Assembly (NCBI GenBank): GCA_900537125.1
Contig: UNRJ01000007.1
Coordinates: 229,100-293,099 of the forward strand
Length of the DNA: 64,000 bases
Source: Rhodobacteraceae bacterium Alg238-R152
Lineage (GTDB): Bacteria > Pseudomonadota > Alphaproteobacteria > Rhodobacterales > Rhodobacteraceae
Direction: 5' to 3'
Shown here: positions 1 through 8,943 of the stretch, one piece after another
Layout of the letters: each line of letters begins with the position of its first letter
How positions within the stretch are numbered: the stretch's first letter is position 1
The notes under the pieces: generated by a model
Seen by the model: only the letters and a program-made list of their open reading frames with translations
Databases searched by the model: none
Told to the model about the DNA's origin: nothing
Position numbers and translations under genes: made by a program

Positions 1-81
1 ACGGTCTGGCCCCGTGAGGTCGGCGTCCTGGAGCGCCACAGGCGTGGGAAAGTTGGATTTGAGAAAGTCAGCTTGGGTCAT
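1..81 (-). CDS. ppk: Polyphosphate kinase, N-terminal fragment (cut by window edge)
   Basis: Only the first 27 codons lie in the window; the gene runs off the left edge. The visible N-terminus, MTQADFLKSNFPTPVALQDA followed by DLTGPDR, resembles the start of alphaproteobacterial polyphosphate kinases (RNA degradosome-type), which continue with an FFNRELSWL motif that would lie outside. The enzyme makes polyphosphate from ATP. A ppk gene next to an hdaA homologue is a common order in Rhodobacterales and supports the call. Only a short N-terminus is visible, so the assignment rests partly on context. Confidence 0.7.
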   Translation of the reverse strand, partial: MTQADFLKSNFPTPVALQDADLTGPDR

Positions 82-182
82 ATCGGTCTCATGCCATTGG
101 CAGGTAACGAGAAGATGACATTAGGGGGGATTTTACGCAGGGTCCATAGACAGAAGGCAGGCAGGGTGTCGCGGCCGCCAGC

Positions 183-857
183 TCAGGCCTCGCGCTGTCC
201 TATCACTCGTTTGGCCAGCGCCTTGGTGATGGGGCGCTTCTCGCTGAGGCTGAGTTGATCAAGTGACTCAACCACACTGGCTGCACTGGCAAAGCTGCGG
301 TCCATGTGTTTGGCGATGTAATTGAGCACGTCTGGTACGGGCATAAGCTGTCGGTCGCCGAATTGCTTTGCCATGACTGCCATAAGCAGCATGTCGTCCG
401 GTTGCTCCAGTGTGGCCACGGTGGTGCCTTGCATACGGCTGAGCAGGTCAGGCAGCGTTAGCCCCCACTGCAGAGGAGCTCCGATGCCGGTGAGAAGCAG
501 AGTGTTGCCTTCCGCAAGGGTCAGGTTGTGCAGATGAAAAAGCGCGGTTTGGGATTCTGGGGTGTTTGCGATCAGATGTACGTCTTCCACGGCCACTGGT
601 GTATGGGCCAATGCCGGAACCAAATCTATAGTGAGATCAGCGGCGGTGATGACCTGTGCATCTGCGAGAGCGGCCCACACATGCGTTAGGTGGGTTTTAC
701 CAGAGCCCGCGGGGCCGGACAAAACCAGTTTTCCGCCGGCCCAATTGGGCCAAAGGTCGACCAGGCCAAGCGCCATAGCGTTGGCTGGGCTAACAAAAAA
801 ATCATCACGCCCAAGAGCGGCCCGAACTGGTAGGTCAAAGTTCAGCTGTTCAGCCAT
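183..857 (-). CDS. hdaA: HdaA-like DnaA regulatory protein
   Basis: A 224-residue DnaA-like ATPase without the DnaA C-terminal DNA-binding domain, as in the Hda/HdaA family, which promotes hydrolysis of DnaA-bound ATP with the sliding clamp to prevent re-initiation. The N-terminus has a QLNFDLP segment, which fits the short clamp-binding motif of Hda proteins. The P-loop GPAGSGKT is at residues 48-55, and a VEDVH Walker B-like segment follows. I chose the ATG at 857 because the family starts there; a further in-frame start at 908 would overlap the upstream permease gene. It lies 4 bp after the AI-2E permease, so the two are probably cotranscribed. Confidence 0.9.
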   Translation of the reverse strand: MAEQLNFDLPVRAALGRDDFFVSPANAMALGLVDLWPNWAGGKLVLSGPAGSGKTHLTHVWAALADAQVITAADLTIDLVPALAHTPVAVEDVHLIANTPESQTALFHLHNLTLAEGNTLLLTGIGAPLQWGLTLPDLLSRMQGTTVATLEQPDDMLLMAVMAKQFGDRQLMPVPDVLNYIAKHMDRSFASAASVVESLDQLSLSEKRPITKALAKRVIGQREA

Positions 858-861
858 TGTT

Positions 862-1947
862 TTAGTCTGCGTCCTGTACGCTGGCAGTGGCCTCGTCGCT
901 GCGACCACGGTAGAGTTTGGAGGACGTGTATTGGCCGGTCACAAAACGTGCAAGTACTCCGAGAGCCGCAGCAACAGGCACAGCAACCAGCATCCCAACA
1001 AACCCAAACAGTGCGCCAAAGACCGACAAGGCCAGAAGTAGCCAGACCGGGTGTAGGCCCACGGATTTGCCAACCAGTTTTGGTGTGAGGACGTTGCCTT
1101 CTATCATTTGCCCGAGGGCAAAAATTGCAGCGACAAGGCCAATTTGTAGCCAATCGCCCCAGAATTGAAACAATGCTAGGCCGATGGCCAGCGCGCCGCC
1201 AATGAGGGCACCCAGATAAGGGATGAAGGTGACGAGACCTGCGATAAAACCAACGACAAGGCCGAAGTTGAGGCCAACCACCATGAGGGTGACCGCGTAA
1301 TAGGTGCCGAGGATCAGGCAAACGGTGCCCATACCGCGCACAAAAGACGCTAGGGTTTTGTCGATGTCAGCAGCCAAGCGGCGGATAGTTGGCGCATGGT
1401 CGCGTGGCAAGAGTGAGTCGACCTCTGCCACCATACGGTCCCAATCCAACAGTAGGTAAAAGGCCACGACGGGGACAATCACCAGCAATATAACGACGTT
1501 GATCAGAGAGGCTGCTGAACTCAACGCGCCTTGGACAAAATCTCCGCCGCGGTCTTGAAGGAATTCGCTGACTTTTAGCAGGGACTGGTTCATGACCGAG
1601 TCTGGCTGCAGTAGGCTGGGGAAGCGCTCGGAAACAAAGGTGCGCAGCTGGGTAAAGGCTTCAGGTAAAGTTTTTGCCAGCTCTTCAGCCTGTTGGATCA
1701 GAGATGGTACAACCGCCAGAATGCCAACCACAAAGATGAGCACCCCAAAGAGCGTGATAACAGTGGTGGAAGCTGCGCGAGACAAGCCGCGTGCCTCCAG
1801 TCGATCAGCTAGTGGATCCAGGAAGTAGGCGATGGCGCCGCCTAGGACAAAGGGCAACAGCACATCCCCAAGCGCCCAGAGCACCACGGAAAAGAAAACT
1901 ACAAAGAGTCCCCAGAACTGTAACTGTTTGTTGGCGGGAAGGGCCAT
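862..1947 (-). CDS. AI-2E family transporter (permease)
   Basis: A 361-residue integral membrane protein with the alternating hydrophobic segments of the AI-2E/PerM/YdiK family: two N-terminal helices, a soluble stretch (about residues 65-140), then five or so C-terminal helices with the family's G-rich segment NFGLVVGFIAGLVTFIPYLG. Substrates differ among members, so the name should not be read as proof of autoinducer export. The start MALPANKQLQ at 1947 is preferred over an in-frame start at 2010 because the extra residues are not hydrophobic or family-like. It ends 4 bp before hdaA, a frequent Rhodobacterales pair. Confidence 0.85.
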   Translation of the reverse strand: MALPANKQLQFWGLFVVFFSVVLWALGDVLLPFVLGGAIAYFLDPLADRLEARGLSRAASTTVITLFGVLIFVVGILAVVPSLIQQAEELAKTLPEAFTQLRTFVSERFPSLLQPDSVMNQSLLKVSEFLQDRGGDFVQGALSSAASLINVVILLVIVPVVAFYLLLDWDRMVAEVDSLLPRDHAPTIRRLAADIDKTLASFVRGMGTVCLILGTYYAVTLMVVGLNFGLVVGFIAGLVTFIPYLGALIGGALAIGLALFQFWGDWLQIGLVAAIFALGQMIEGNVLTPKLVGKSVGLHPVWLLLALSVFGALFGFVGMLVAVPVAAALGVLARFVTGQYTSSKLYRGRSDEATASVQDAD

Positions 1948-2638
1948 AGGCTCTGCACTCCGATCTGTCGCGTTTGGCACAGTGATCGCGCAAGCGAGCA
2001 GGGGTTGCAAGCCTTTGAGGGGAAGAGGGTGCGCGCGCGTGGGCAGTGCGCAGAGTTCCGCCCGTCGGCACGCCTTGGCAAACAGAGGTCAAATTCCTTC
2101 TGCAGTTACTTGGCAGTGCGTTCTGAAACACGTTGGCAGTCACGACCACCAGTTAGCGCAGTTTTGGTGTGCTGTCGTTGGCGAACAAATCGCGCAGGGC
2201 ACTGGCAATTTAATTGCCGCTCGCATCGCCGTCCATCAGATCAATTGCCGACACCAGGGAGTGTCCATAATTCAGCTCACCTACTTACCAGAAGTGGAAA
2301 AGGGCTCGGAACGTTGCCAAGATCAGCTGCTTTGCTAAGGCCTGCCTGTCTGGCCGAAGCAAAAAGAGAATTGACCCAGAGGGCAAATTTCGGAGCACCT
2401 TTTCCAATTCTGAGTAAACACATAAAAGGTTAATGGCGCCCAAACTGATAGAATTCGGACAAAGAGTTATGTGGGCTTCCAAAACACATCAACGCCCAAG
2501 GGGATTGGCAGGGGCTGTGAAGCGCGCACAGCGTTGCATGGCTTGCCTCGCCTGCCTGATTGGGCTAGCCCAAGGCTGATGTTTTGAGACGGCAGTCCAA
2601 CTTTGTGAGGACAGCCCAAGCCGAGAGAGTAAGTGCCG
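1948..2638. other. Long intergenic stretch without an intact gene
   Basis: About 690 bp between the AI-2E permease and proS carry no convincing open reading frame on either strand. It must contain divergent promoters for both neighbours. The middle part holds a possible decayed minus-strand gene, listed separately. No tRNA or riboswitch was recognised. Confidence 0.6.
2153..2482 (-). pseudogene. Possible decayed small gene with two in-frame stops
   Basis: One minus-strand frame runs for 110 codons with only two internal TAA stops (2285-2287 and near 2219). Its last part, HSLVSAIDLMDGDASGN, stop, IASALRDLFANDSTPKLR, reads like natural helical protein rather than random translation. The second stop would be removed by a single C in place of T (CAA for TAA). 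I do not recognise a family, and the N-terminal third is unconvincing. It may be a relic of a lost gene or a coincidence. Confidence 0.25.
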
Positions 2639-3991
2639 ATGCGCCTGTCCCGCTATTTTCTGCCTGTGTTGAAGGAAACCCCTTCAGAGGCACAGATTGT
2701 CAGCCACCGTTTGATGCTGCGTGCTGGCATGATCAAACAGTCCAGCGCTGGGATTTATTCCTGGTTGCCGCTGGGCTTCAAAGTGCTGCGCAAGATCGAG
2801 AATATTGTGCACGAAGAGCAGGTACGTGCCGGCCATATTCCAATGCAGATGCCAACGCTGCAGTCGGCGGATCTCTGGAAAGAGAGCGGGCGCTATGACG
2901 CTTATGGCGAAGAGATGCTGCGCATCACAGACCGCCATGACCGGGATATGCTCTATACGCCAACTGCGGAAGAGCTGATCACCGACATTTTCCGCAGCAA
3001 TGTGAGCTCTTACAAAGACTTGCCGCTGACCATGTATCAGATCCAGTGGAAGTTCCGTGATGAGATCCGCCCGCGTTTTGGCGTGATGCGTGGACGTGAA
3101 TTCTACATGAAGGACGGCTATAACTTTGACCTCAGCAAAGAGGACGCGCTGCATGCGTATAACCGTCACCTGGTAAGCTACCTGCGCACCTATGAGCGGA
3201 TGGGGCTTCAGGCAATTCCGATGCGCGCGGACGGTGGCCCAATTGGCGGCGACTATACCCACGAATTCCTGGTGCTGGCAGAAACCGGTGAATCTGAGGT
3301 GTTCTACGATTCTGCAGTGACTGACCTGTCTTTTGGTGATCGTGAGATCGACTATGACAACGTGGAGCAGTGTCAGGGTGTTTTGGAAGAATTCACCACC
3401 AAATACGCCCGTACCGATGAAACCCATGATGACGCGCTGTTTGGTGAGGTTCCAGAAGAGCGTCGCCGCACCGCGCGCGGTATTGAAGTGGGGCAGATTT
3501 TTTACTTTGGCACCAAATACTCTGACGCGCTTGGTGCGCAGGTGCAGACGGCTGAGGGCGAGAAAGTCTCTGTGCATATGGGCAGCCACGGCATTGGCGT
3601 GAGCCGTCTGTTGGGTGCGATCATTGAAGCCAGCCACGACGACAACGGTATTATCTGGCCAGAAGGTGTGACACCGTTCCACGCAGGTATCGTAAACCTC
3701 AAGCAGGGCGATGCAGAGGCCGACGCGGCGTGTGAAGCACTGGAGAAGGCACTGGAAGCGGCTGGTCTTGAGCCGCTGTACGACGACCGCAAAGAGCGTG
3801 CGGGCGGCAAGTTTGCCACTATGGATCTGATTGGTCTGCCGTGGCGCATCACCGTTGGCCCGCGTGGTCTAAAAAATGGCGTTGTTGAGCTGACCAGCCG
3901 CCGGTCCGGCGAGAGCGAAGAGCTGGCACCGGAAGCGGCGGTGGCTAAGCTGATTGAGATCTATGCGGATCACCGTGTGACCGGCCTTTGA
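2639..3991 (+). CDS. proS: Prolyl-tRNA synthetase (short alphaproteobacterial type)
   Basis: Charges tRNA-Pro with proline in the cytoplasm. The 450 residues match the shorter ProS form that lacks the large editing insertion found in E. coli ProS. Class II synthetase features are visible: the [21 protein letters not shown]-terminal block, motif 2 around [20 protein letters not shown], and motif 3 [17 protein letters not shown], followed by the anticodon-binding domain (about residues 340-450). I chose ATG at 2639, giving [10 protein letters not shown] as in relatives; an in-frame GTG two codons upstream is possible. A strong terminator follows. Confidence 0.97.
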   Translation: MRLSRYFLPVLKETPSEAQIVSHRLMLRAGMIKQSSAGIYSWLPLGFKVLRKIENIVHEEQVRAGHIPMQMPTLQSADLWKESGRYDAYGEEMLRITDRHDRDMLYTPTAEELITDIFRSNVSSYKDLPLTMYQIQWKFRDEIRPRFGVMRGREFYMKDGYNFDLSKEDALHAYNRHLVSYLRTYERMGLQAIPMRADGGPIGGDYTHEFLVLAETGESEVFYDSAVTDLSFGDREIDYDNVEQCQGVLEEFTTKYARTDETHDDALFGEVPEERRRTARGIEVGQIFYFGTKYSDALGAQVQTAEGEKVSVHMGSHGIGVSRLLGAIIEASHDDNGIIWPEGVTPFHAGIVNLKQGDAEADAACEALEKALEAAGLEPLYDDRKERAGGKFATMDLIGLPWRITVGPRGLKNGVVELTSRRSGESEELAPEAAVAKLIEIYADHRVTGL

Positions 3992-4022
3992 TCGGGAGCT
4001 TCAGCTCAATTGGAAGTTGGAG

Positions 4023-4051
4023 GGCCCTCGCATCACGCGAGGGCCTTTTTT
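4023..4051 (+). terminator. Rho-independent terminator of proS
   Basis: A perfect 9-bp stem, GGCCCTCGC (4023-4031) and GCGAGGGCC (4037-4045), has a 5-base loop and six T residues directly after. It lies between the convergent proS and membrane-protein genes and works for the plus strand. Confidence 0.93.
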
Positions 4052-4052
4052 G

Positions 4053-4463
4053 TTAGACTGCAGACACTTGCGCAGGAAGTTTGACTGGCAGTGATTGTAG
4101 CACCGCAAAGCTGACTTCAATGATGAGGAAACCCCAGATCAGCGGGCTCGCGCCGTTCAGCACTGCGTTGAGCATCCAAGCGGAGAACAGCCAGCGGCCG
4201 ACGGCGTCGTAGCGGGCGAGTTGTGGACTGTTCAGGCGCAGGCGAACTACCGACCAGATGATCACCACACTGCCGAAGAAATTCCCAAAGAGTATTGCGT
4301 AGGCATTTAACTCAGGTAGCGGGGGAAGGCCTGTGGCGGCGTGAGCGCCATTTAAGGCGCTCCACAGGAGGCCAAGTGTGAGTGGCGTCATATAGGGCCA
4401 GGTGATCAACAGATCATACCAGGCAGAGACACGGTACAGGCGATGAAAGGCGGTGGGTGACAT
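4053..4463 (-). CDS. Small integral membrane protein of unknown function
   Basis: A 136-residue protein with about four hydrophobic segments (around residues 16-36, 50-75, 90-110 and 115-130). I do not recognise the family with certainty. The start MSPTAFHRLY is placed at 4463 because AAAGGA sits 6-7 bases upstream; a longer reading would run into the divergent merR gene. It shares its promoter region with merR, and the dyad at 4507-4528 lies between the two starts, so it is a likely target of that regulator. Confidence 0.75.
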   Translation of the reverse strand: MSPTAFHRLYRVSAWYDLLITWPYMTPLTLGLLWSALNGAHAATGLPPLPELNAYAILFGNFFGSVVIIWSVVRLRLNSPQLARYDAVGRWLFSAWMLNAVLNGASPLIWGFLIIEVSFAVLQSLPVKLPAQVSAV

Positions 4464-4506
4464 GGTGCATCCTTTTGTCAGTTGTGTTGGATGCGGGGAG
4501 GTGTAA

Positions 4507-4528
4507 ACCTTGGAGTAAGGTCCAAGGT
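4507..4528. promoter_or_regulatory. MerR-type operator (perfect 8-bp inverted repeat)
   Basis: ACCTTGGA at 4507-4514 and TCCAAGGT at 4521-4528 form a perfect inverted repeat with a 6-base centre. ACCTT arms of this kind are typical of MerR-family operators set in promoters with a long spacer. It lies between the divergent membrane-protein gene and the MerR-family gene, 14 bp before the regulator start. Confidence 0.82.
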
Positions 4529-4542
4529 CAAGGAGAAAAGAG

Positions 4543-4929
4543 ATGCGGATCGGGACATTGGCTGAGGCAAGCGGCGTGAGCCGGGACACCTTGAGGTATT
4601 ATGAAAAACAAGGGCTTATCCGCGCGGATCGTTGGCCAAATGGGTATCGCGACTACCCGGAGGGCATGGTGGAAATGGTGCGACTGATCCGACAGGGGCA
4701 GGCGTTGGGGTTTTCGCTCAAGGAAATCGGCGCGTTGGTGCAGGGGCTTGGCGGTGGGCTGTCGCAGGGGGAGGTTGAGACGCTTCTAAGCGGTAAGCTG
4801 GCGGAGATTGATGCGCGAATGCAAGAGCTTAGCAACCTGAGGGCGGTTGTTGCACGGCGGTTGGCTGAGGCCTGCCCGTTGGGATTGGATGCGCCGGGAT
4901 CGCTTGACCCTAAGCGGGTGGCCTCATAG
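4543..4929 (+). CDS. MerR-family transcriptional regulator
   Basis: A 128-residue regulator. The winged helix-turn-helix is at residues 1-70 (MRIGTLAEASGVSRDTLRYY, then the RDYPEGMVEMVRLIRQGQAL wing region). An effector/dimerisation coiled coil follows (about 75-115). The C-terminal part contains a single Cys (ACPLG), so it lacks the Cys pair typical of metal sensors of the CueR or ZntR kind; the signal is unknown. It probably binds the dyad just upstream and controls itself and the divergent membrane protein. Confidence 0.9.
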   Translation: MRIGTLAEASGVSRDTLRYYEKQGLIRADRWPNGYRDYPEGMVEMVRLIRQGQALGFSLKEIGALVQGLGGGLSQGEVETLLSGKLAEIDARMQELSNLRAVVARRLAEACPLGLDAPGSLDPKRVAS

Positions 4930-4958
4930 GGTCGCGCCAACACAGAACCGGAGCAGTT

Positions 4959-6245
4959 ATGGCAGGTCGCACAGCCCCTTTTTCCCGCTTTGAATGGATG
5001 ATCGCATGGCGGTACTTGCGCGCGCGCAAGGCCGAGGGCGGAGTCAGCACGATGACCTGGATCAGCCTGATTGGCATCACCTTGGCGGTGTTTGCCTTGA
5101 TCGCCACTTTGGCCGTGCGGGCCGGGTTTCGCTCCGAGTTTGTCGGGACGATTTTGGGCGCAAACGCCCATGTAACCGTTTATCAAAGCGGGGAAATTTC
5201 CGAGGCCGGTCTGATCGACCGCACCATCAAAGACTTTGATGGCACGGCGGCCAAGCTGCGGGATGTCCCGGGCGTGATCCGGGCCGCACCGCTGGTGAAA
5301 GGGCAGGTTATGGGTAACCTGCGCAGCCGGAACGCCGGTGTCGAAGTCTTTGGCATGCGGGCGGAGGATTTGGCGCAGTTGCCGCGGATTGCAGACCCGA
5401 CCACTAGTGATGGCGAGATTGGGCGCTACAACGAAGGCATCGCGATTGGCTCTGGGGTGGCACGAGAGCTGGGTGCGCGGGTTGGGGATCGCATTAAGTT
5501 GATTTCGCCCAACGGTGTCAAGACCGCCTTTGGCACCTCGCCGCGGATCAGCAGCTATGAGGTCGTCTATATCTTCTCCGCTGGGCGGTATGACATTGAT
5601 CGCACACGAGTTTATTTGCCATTCTCCGAGGCACAAACGTTCTTTGATCGGGACGGTGTCGCAGATGAAATTGAGGTCATGGTTGCGGAGCCTGAGAAGG
5701 TGGAGGCGCTGGCAGTGCCGTTGATGATGGCTGCAGGGGATCGTGCTTTGGTGTGGACCTGGAAACAGGCCTCGGGTGGATTTTTGAATGCATTGGAAGT
5801 GGAGGACAACGTGATGTTTGTGATCCTCTCCATTCTCGTGCTGATCGCCACAATGAACATTGTTAGTGGTTTGATTATGTTGGTGAAAAACAAAGGACGT
5901 GACATTGGTATTTTGCGCACCATGGGTCTGACCGAGGGATCGGTGTTACGGGTGTTCTTTATCTGCGGAGCTTTTACCGGCGTGTTGGGCACGGTGTTTG
6001 GCGTGGCGCTGGGGTGTCTGTTTGCGCTCTACATTGATCCTATTTTTTCCTTTGTAAACGTACTCTTAGGTGGTGATGCTTGGGATCCGTCAATCCGAGG
6101 AATTTACCGATTGCCGGCAAAGCTAGAGCCAGGGGATGTTCTCTCAGCGATGAGCCTGTCACTTGGCCTGGCTTTTGTAGTGACCATTTTTCCGGCGCGG
6201 CGGGCGGCGCGCATGAACCCAGTGGAGGCGCTGCGCTATGAATGA
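4959..6245 (+). CDS. Lipoprotein-releasing ABC transporter permease (LolC/LolE family)
   Basis: A 428-residue inner-membrane permease of the FtsX/MacB superfamily. It has an N-terminal amphipathic block ([17 protein letters not shown]), TM1 near residues 30-50, a large periplasmic domain to about 270, then three TM segments with the Lol-typical [19 protein letters not shown]. With LolD it extracts lipoproteins from the inner membrane and hands them to LolA. Alphaproteobacteria usually have one such permease, forming a homodimer, rather than separate LolC and LolE. It overlaps lolD by 8 bp, so the two are one operon. Confidence 0.93.
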   Translation: MAGRTAPFSRFEWMIAWRYLRARKAEGGVSTMTWISLIGITLAVFALIATLAVRAGFRSEFVGTILGANAHVTVYQSGEISEAGLIDRTIKDFDGTAAKLRDVPGVIRAAPLVKGQVMGNLRSRNAGVEVFGMRAEDLAQLPRIADPTTSDGEIGRYNEGIAIGSGVARELGARVGDRIKLISPNGVKTAFGTSPRISSYEVVYIFSAGRYDIDRTRVYLPFSEAQTFFDRDGVADEIEVMVAEPEKVEALAVPLMMAAGDRALVWTWKQASGGFLNALEVEDNVMFVILSILVLIATMNIVSGLIMLVKNKGRDIGILRTMGLTEGSVLRVFFICGAFTGVLGTVFGVALGCLFALYIDPIFSFVNVLLGGDAWDPSIRGIYRLPAKLEPGDVLSAMSLSLGLAFVVTIFPARRAARMNPVEALRYE

Positions 6246-6921
6246 TGTTGTGCTGACGCTAAACGGCGTAGAGAAGTTTTATAACAAAGGCTTAGCCAAT
6301 GAAATTTGCGTTCTGAGCGGGGCGCAATTGAACTTGGTCCCTGGTGAACTGGTGGCGCTTGTGGCGCCGTCTGGGGCTGGAAAGTCGACGCTTTTGCACA
6401 TCGCCGGTTTGCTGGATGAAGCGGACAAGGGCTCCGTTGAAATTGACGGGCAAATGTTGAGTGGAAAATCAGATCGACGGCGCACTCGCGCGCGGCGGGA
6501 AGACATTGGATTTGTCTATCAGTTTCACCATTTGTTGCCGGAATTCAGTGCCCTAGAAAACATTGCGCTGCCGCAGATGGCCAATGGGGTGAGCAAGTCT
6601 GACGCGGAAGTGCGGGGGCGGGAGCTATTGAACACCGTCGGGGTGGCGCATCGGGCCAAACACCGTCCGGCGGAGCTGTCTGGAGGCGAGCAGCAACGGG
6701 TGGCATTTTGCCGAGCGTTGGCCAATAAGCCTCGGATATTGTTGGCAGATGAGCCCACGGGTAATCTTGACCCTGCGACCAGTGATCAGGTGTTTGACGC
6801 GTTGATGACACTGGTGCGGGAAACCGGATTGGCAGCCTTGGTGGCAACCCACAACATGGAATTGGCCGCCCGTATGGATCGGGTGGTGCGGTTAGAAAAC
6901 GGTGTTCTGGTGGACGGCTGA
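6238..6921 (+). CDS. lolD: Lipoprotein-releasing ABC transporter ATPase LolD
   Basis: A 227-residue ABC ATPase. Walker A is APSGAGKST (43-51), the Q-loop is [17 protein letters not shown], the signature is LSGGEQQR, Walker B is ILLADEPTG, and the H-loop is VATHN. The FxYQxHxLLPEFxALEN segment is characteristic of LolD. It powers lipoprotein release by the permease encoded just upstream, whose stop codon it overlaps. Confidence 0.95.
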   Translation: MNDVVLTLNGVEKFYNKGLANEICVLSGAQLNLVPGELVALVAPSGAGKSTLLHIAGLLDEADKGSVEIDGQMLSGKSDRRRTRARREDIGFVYQFHHLLPEFSALENIALPQMANGVSKSDAEVRGRELLNTVGVAHRAKHRPAELSGGEQQRVAFCRALANKPRILLADEPTGNLDPATSDQVFDALMTLVRETGLAALVATHNMELAARMDRVVRLENGVLVDG

Positions 6922-7112
6922 AACAGGCCGGTCATCGGCCCGTTGCGCACTCTGTTAACGGCCAGAAATTCCACAATTCTTACGTCGGTTTTACGTCTGT
7001 ATCACAACTGTATTGCGGTGGTGGCCCCTTGGTGGTGCTGCCGTGTGTGAGCACAAAGTGCGTTGCGCGGTGTCACAGCCATTAGACTGGATACCTGTAC
7101 CCCACAAACGCA

Positions 7113-7142
7113 AAACGCGGCCCTTTTACAAGGACCGCGTTT
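7113..7142 (-). terminator. Terminator of the cold-shock gene
   Basis: AAACGCGGCCCTT (7113-7125) pairs with AAGGACCGCGTTT (7130-7142) around a short loop, with one G-U wobble. In minus-strand RNA the stem is followed by a T-rich run. It lies 22 bp after the cold-shock gene stop. Confidence 0.82.
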
Positions 7143-7163
7143 CGAATGTCTTTCGCGTTTGGC

Positions 7164-7370
7164 TTATGCCAGTGCGAGGTTGGACGCGGATTCGCGACCG
7201 TCGCGACCTGCTTCGATGTCGAAGGTCACTTTTTGGTTGTCAGCCAGACCAGTCAGGCCGGAGCGCTCAAGCGCGGAAATGTGTACGAACACGTCCTTGC
7301 TGCCGCCGTCTGGCGCGATGAAGCCGAAGCCTTTAGTTGTGTTGAACCATTTTACGGTGCCAGTAGCCAT
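7164..7370 (-). CDS. Cold-shock domain protein (CspA family)
   Basis: A 68-residue single OB-fold cold-shock protein that binds single-stranded RNA and DNA as an RNA chaperone. RNP1 is KGFGFIAPD (13-21) and RNP2 is VFVHIS (27-32). About 160 bp without a gene lie upstream, which leaves room for the long 5' leader typical of cold-shock mRNAs. A terminator follows. Roseobacters carry several paralogues, so no specific letter is assigned. Confidence 0.95.
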   Translation of the reverse strand: MATGTVKWFNTTKGFGFIAPDGGSKDVFVHISALERSGLTGLADNQKVTFDIEAGRDGRESASNLALA

Positions 7371-7533
7371 TCCGTAGTCTCCTTAAAATAATCTGCCCGC
7401 GACATGCGGCAGCGCGGCGTGGTCGTCTGTATCGAGAGACTGAACGCCGTTTGAAGGGAGACAGTGGTCGAAATAGAAAAACGTTAGCGGGAGTTACATA
7501 AAGCGATCTGGTGTGACTTGCAAGAGGCGGGTT

Positions 7534-8162
7534 CTATTTTGGTGGCTTCGAGAAAAACGCGGATCGATGTTGGCCGAATTTATGATTGTGCCAGTTGGTA
7601 CGCAAATCGGCGTAAGAAAGCTGTCGCACGCGGCTGGAGGGCAAGTTTGGGTCTCGCACAATAATCACTTGGTTGGCGTTGTCAAAACCCATGACAACAA
7701 ATGTGTGTCCCGGACCCTGATGCACCTCTATCATCACCGGCCGACCCTTTTTTAGACTGCGCTTTATGTCTGCAAGCCCTTTTGAAAACCCGGCATTGGT
7801 TTTTGGGTAGAACCGGATGGACCAATTATACCCTAAACTGCGCAGGCCTTTCTGCATGTCGGCCCAGTAAGTAAACGTCCAGTTTTGTTGTGATTTTGGC
7901 TTGTGATGTTCTGCACGCATTTTGAGGTCGGTTTGTGAATGGGTGCGGCCGTAGTAGGCCAAGACCATGCTGGTGGAGCTTGGCACACAGTAGTCAGGCT
8001 TTTGCCGGACGTGTGGGACGTCTAAGACAACAAGTGTCGAACTCACCGTCACGGGGGGAGTTTATGTTTCGGTATTTCACCGGTGCGGGTGCCTAGTTCC
8101 GCTTGCGCAAAAGAGGTCGAAAGGGCGATTGTGGCAAGTAGACTGAGTATTCGGCGCGGCAT
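7534..8162 (-). CDS. Secreted C39-like cysteine protease, split by a frameshift at a G6 tract
   Basis: The conserved part (7534-8052) resembles peptidase_C39_2 proteins: DYCVPSSTSMVLAYYG carries the likely catalytic Cys and GPGHTFVVMGFD the His. The intact minus-strand frame starts only at a GTG at 8052. A signal peptide lies upstream in another frame, from ATG at 8160-8162: MPRRILSLLATIALSTSFAQA, followed by a short linker that stops right after the C-run. The two frames join without loss if the G6 run at 8053-8058 (C6 in the gene) had one more base, giving about 209 residues. This is either a real frameshift, a slippery tract, or a sequencing error. Confidence 0.75.
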
Positions 8163-8182
8163 ATACTGGTCCTCGCTTCAGT

Positions 8183-8308
8183 TCATTTACGTCGCCGAGT
8201 TTGCGGCAAAAATCCGCTTTGGTCAAAAATAACCGCAATCACCTGGCTGATCTCGGTCTGGTTGCCATTGGCATGATGCATCCAGATATTTAGAGCGCCA
8301 GTGGATTT
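8183..8308 (-). pseudogene. 3' remnant of a second DNA-3-methyladenine glycosylase I gene
   Basis: A minus-strand frame reads ALNIWMHHANGNQTEISQVI, which closely parallels AFNIWMDQSGRSLTEISRVL, the C-terminal end of the intact glycosylase 0.7 kb away. Identical positions include NIWM and TEIS. Upstream there is an in-frame stop (8309-8311), and downstream a tail unlike the intact copy. It is best read as the leftover end of a diverged duplicate or displaced homologue. Confidence 0.6.
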
Positions 8309-8343
8309 TCACAGGCCAATCTTCGTGAAACGTAAGCGTCATT

Positions 8344-8883
8344 TTACCAGAACTGCGGGTCGTTTAAGGCGGCGACGCAGGTTGGTGTGCCTTGAAGGGG
8401 CGTTAGCGGCGCCTGCGTTAGGGACTGACCTATCCAGCCATGCGGAAAGCTGAGCGGCAATGGCGCCGCGGCCGTGTCCTCGGTGATCGGCTGGAACCCG
8501 GTTTTGCCATAAAACACGGGGCTGCCATAGGTGAGGGCGATATCCGTGCCCTGCGCCCGCAATTCTGCAAGCGCGTGATTGATCAAAGCCTGCCCGATGC
8601 CTTGGCTGTGGCGCCCTGTGGCAACTGCCATGGGGGACAGCAGGCGCACGTGCCGGGGATCTTGGTCGTAGACCATGCGGGAAAACAGAACTGCGCCAAC
8701 GAGAGCGTCGCTGTCGAACGCGGTGAACACCCGTGTATCATCGCGTTTGGCATCGCGCAGAAGATTGCTGACCAACATGCCGATTTGCGCACCTTCGTCG
8801 GCGCCTTCTGACGCGGCAAAGGTGGCGGCAAAGAGGGTGATGATCCGGTCTGCTTGGTCTTCAATGCGGTCTGAAAATTCCAT
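8344..8883 (-). CDS. GNAT-family N-acetyltransferase
   Basis: A 179-residue acetyltransferase of the GCN5-related fold. The acetyl-CoA-binding block is LLSPMAVATGRHSQGIGQAL (Q/RxxGxG/A type), followed by TYGSPVFYGKTGFQPI, the YGxxGF motif of YhbS-like members. The substrate is unknown. The start at 8883 (MEFSDRIEDQ) has CGGAG upstream; an in-frame ATG 13 codons earlier lacks a ribosome-binding site. It follows the tag gene closely on the same strand. Confidence 0.88.
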   Translation of the reverse strand: MEFSDRIEDQADRIITLFAATFAASEGADEGAQIGMLVSNLLRDAKRDDTRVFTAFDSDALVGAVLFSRMVYDQDPRHVRLLSPMAVATGRHSQGIGQALINHALAELRAQGTDIALTYGSPVFYGKTGFQPITEDTAAAPLPLSFPHGWIGQSLTQAPLTPLQGTPTCVAALNDPQFW

Positions 8884-8943
8884 GTGGCCTGATCTCCGGG
8901 TTGCAAATTGCTTTGCCATCATTCGTGATTGCGGTGGGAAATG

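Noticed and set aside
2684..3682. 332-codon minus-strand frame opposite proS
   Set aside because: It mirrors the plus-strand proS codons exactly, has no conserved motifs of its own and lies wholly inside an essential gene.
6926..6940. Terminator after lolD (GGCCG-GTCAT-CGGCC)
   Set aside because: The stem is only 5 bp and no T tract follows.
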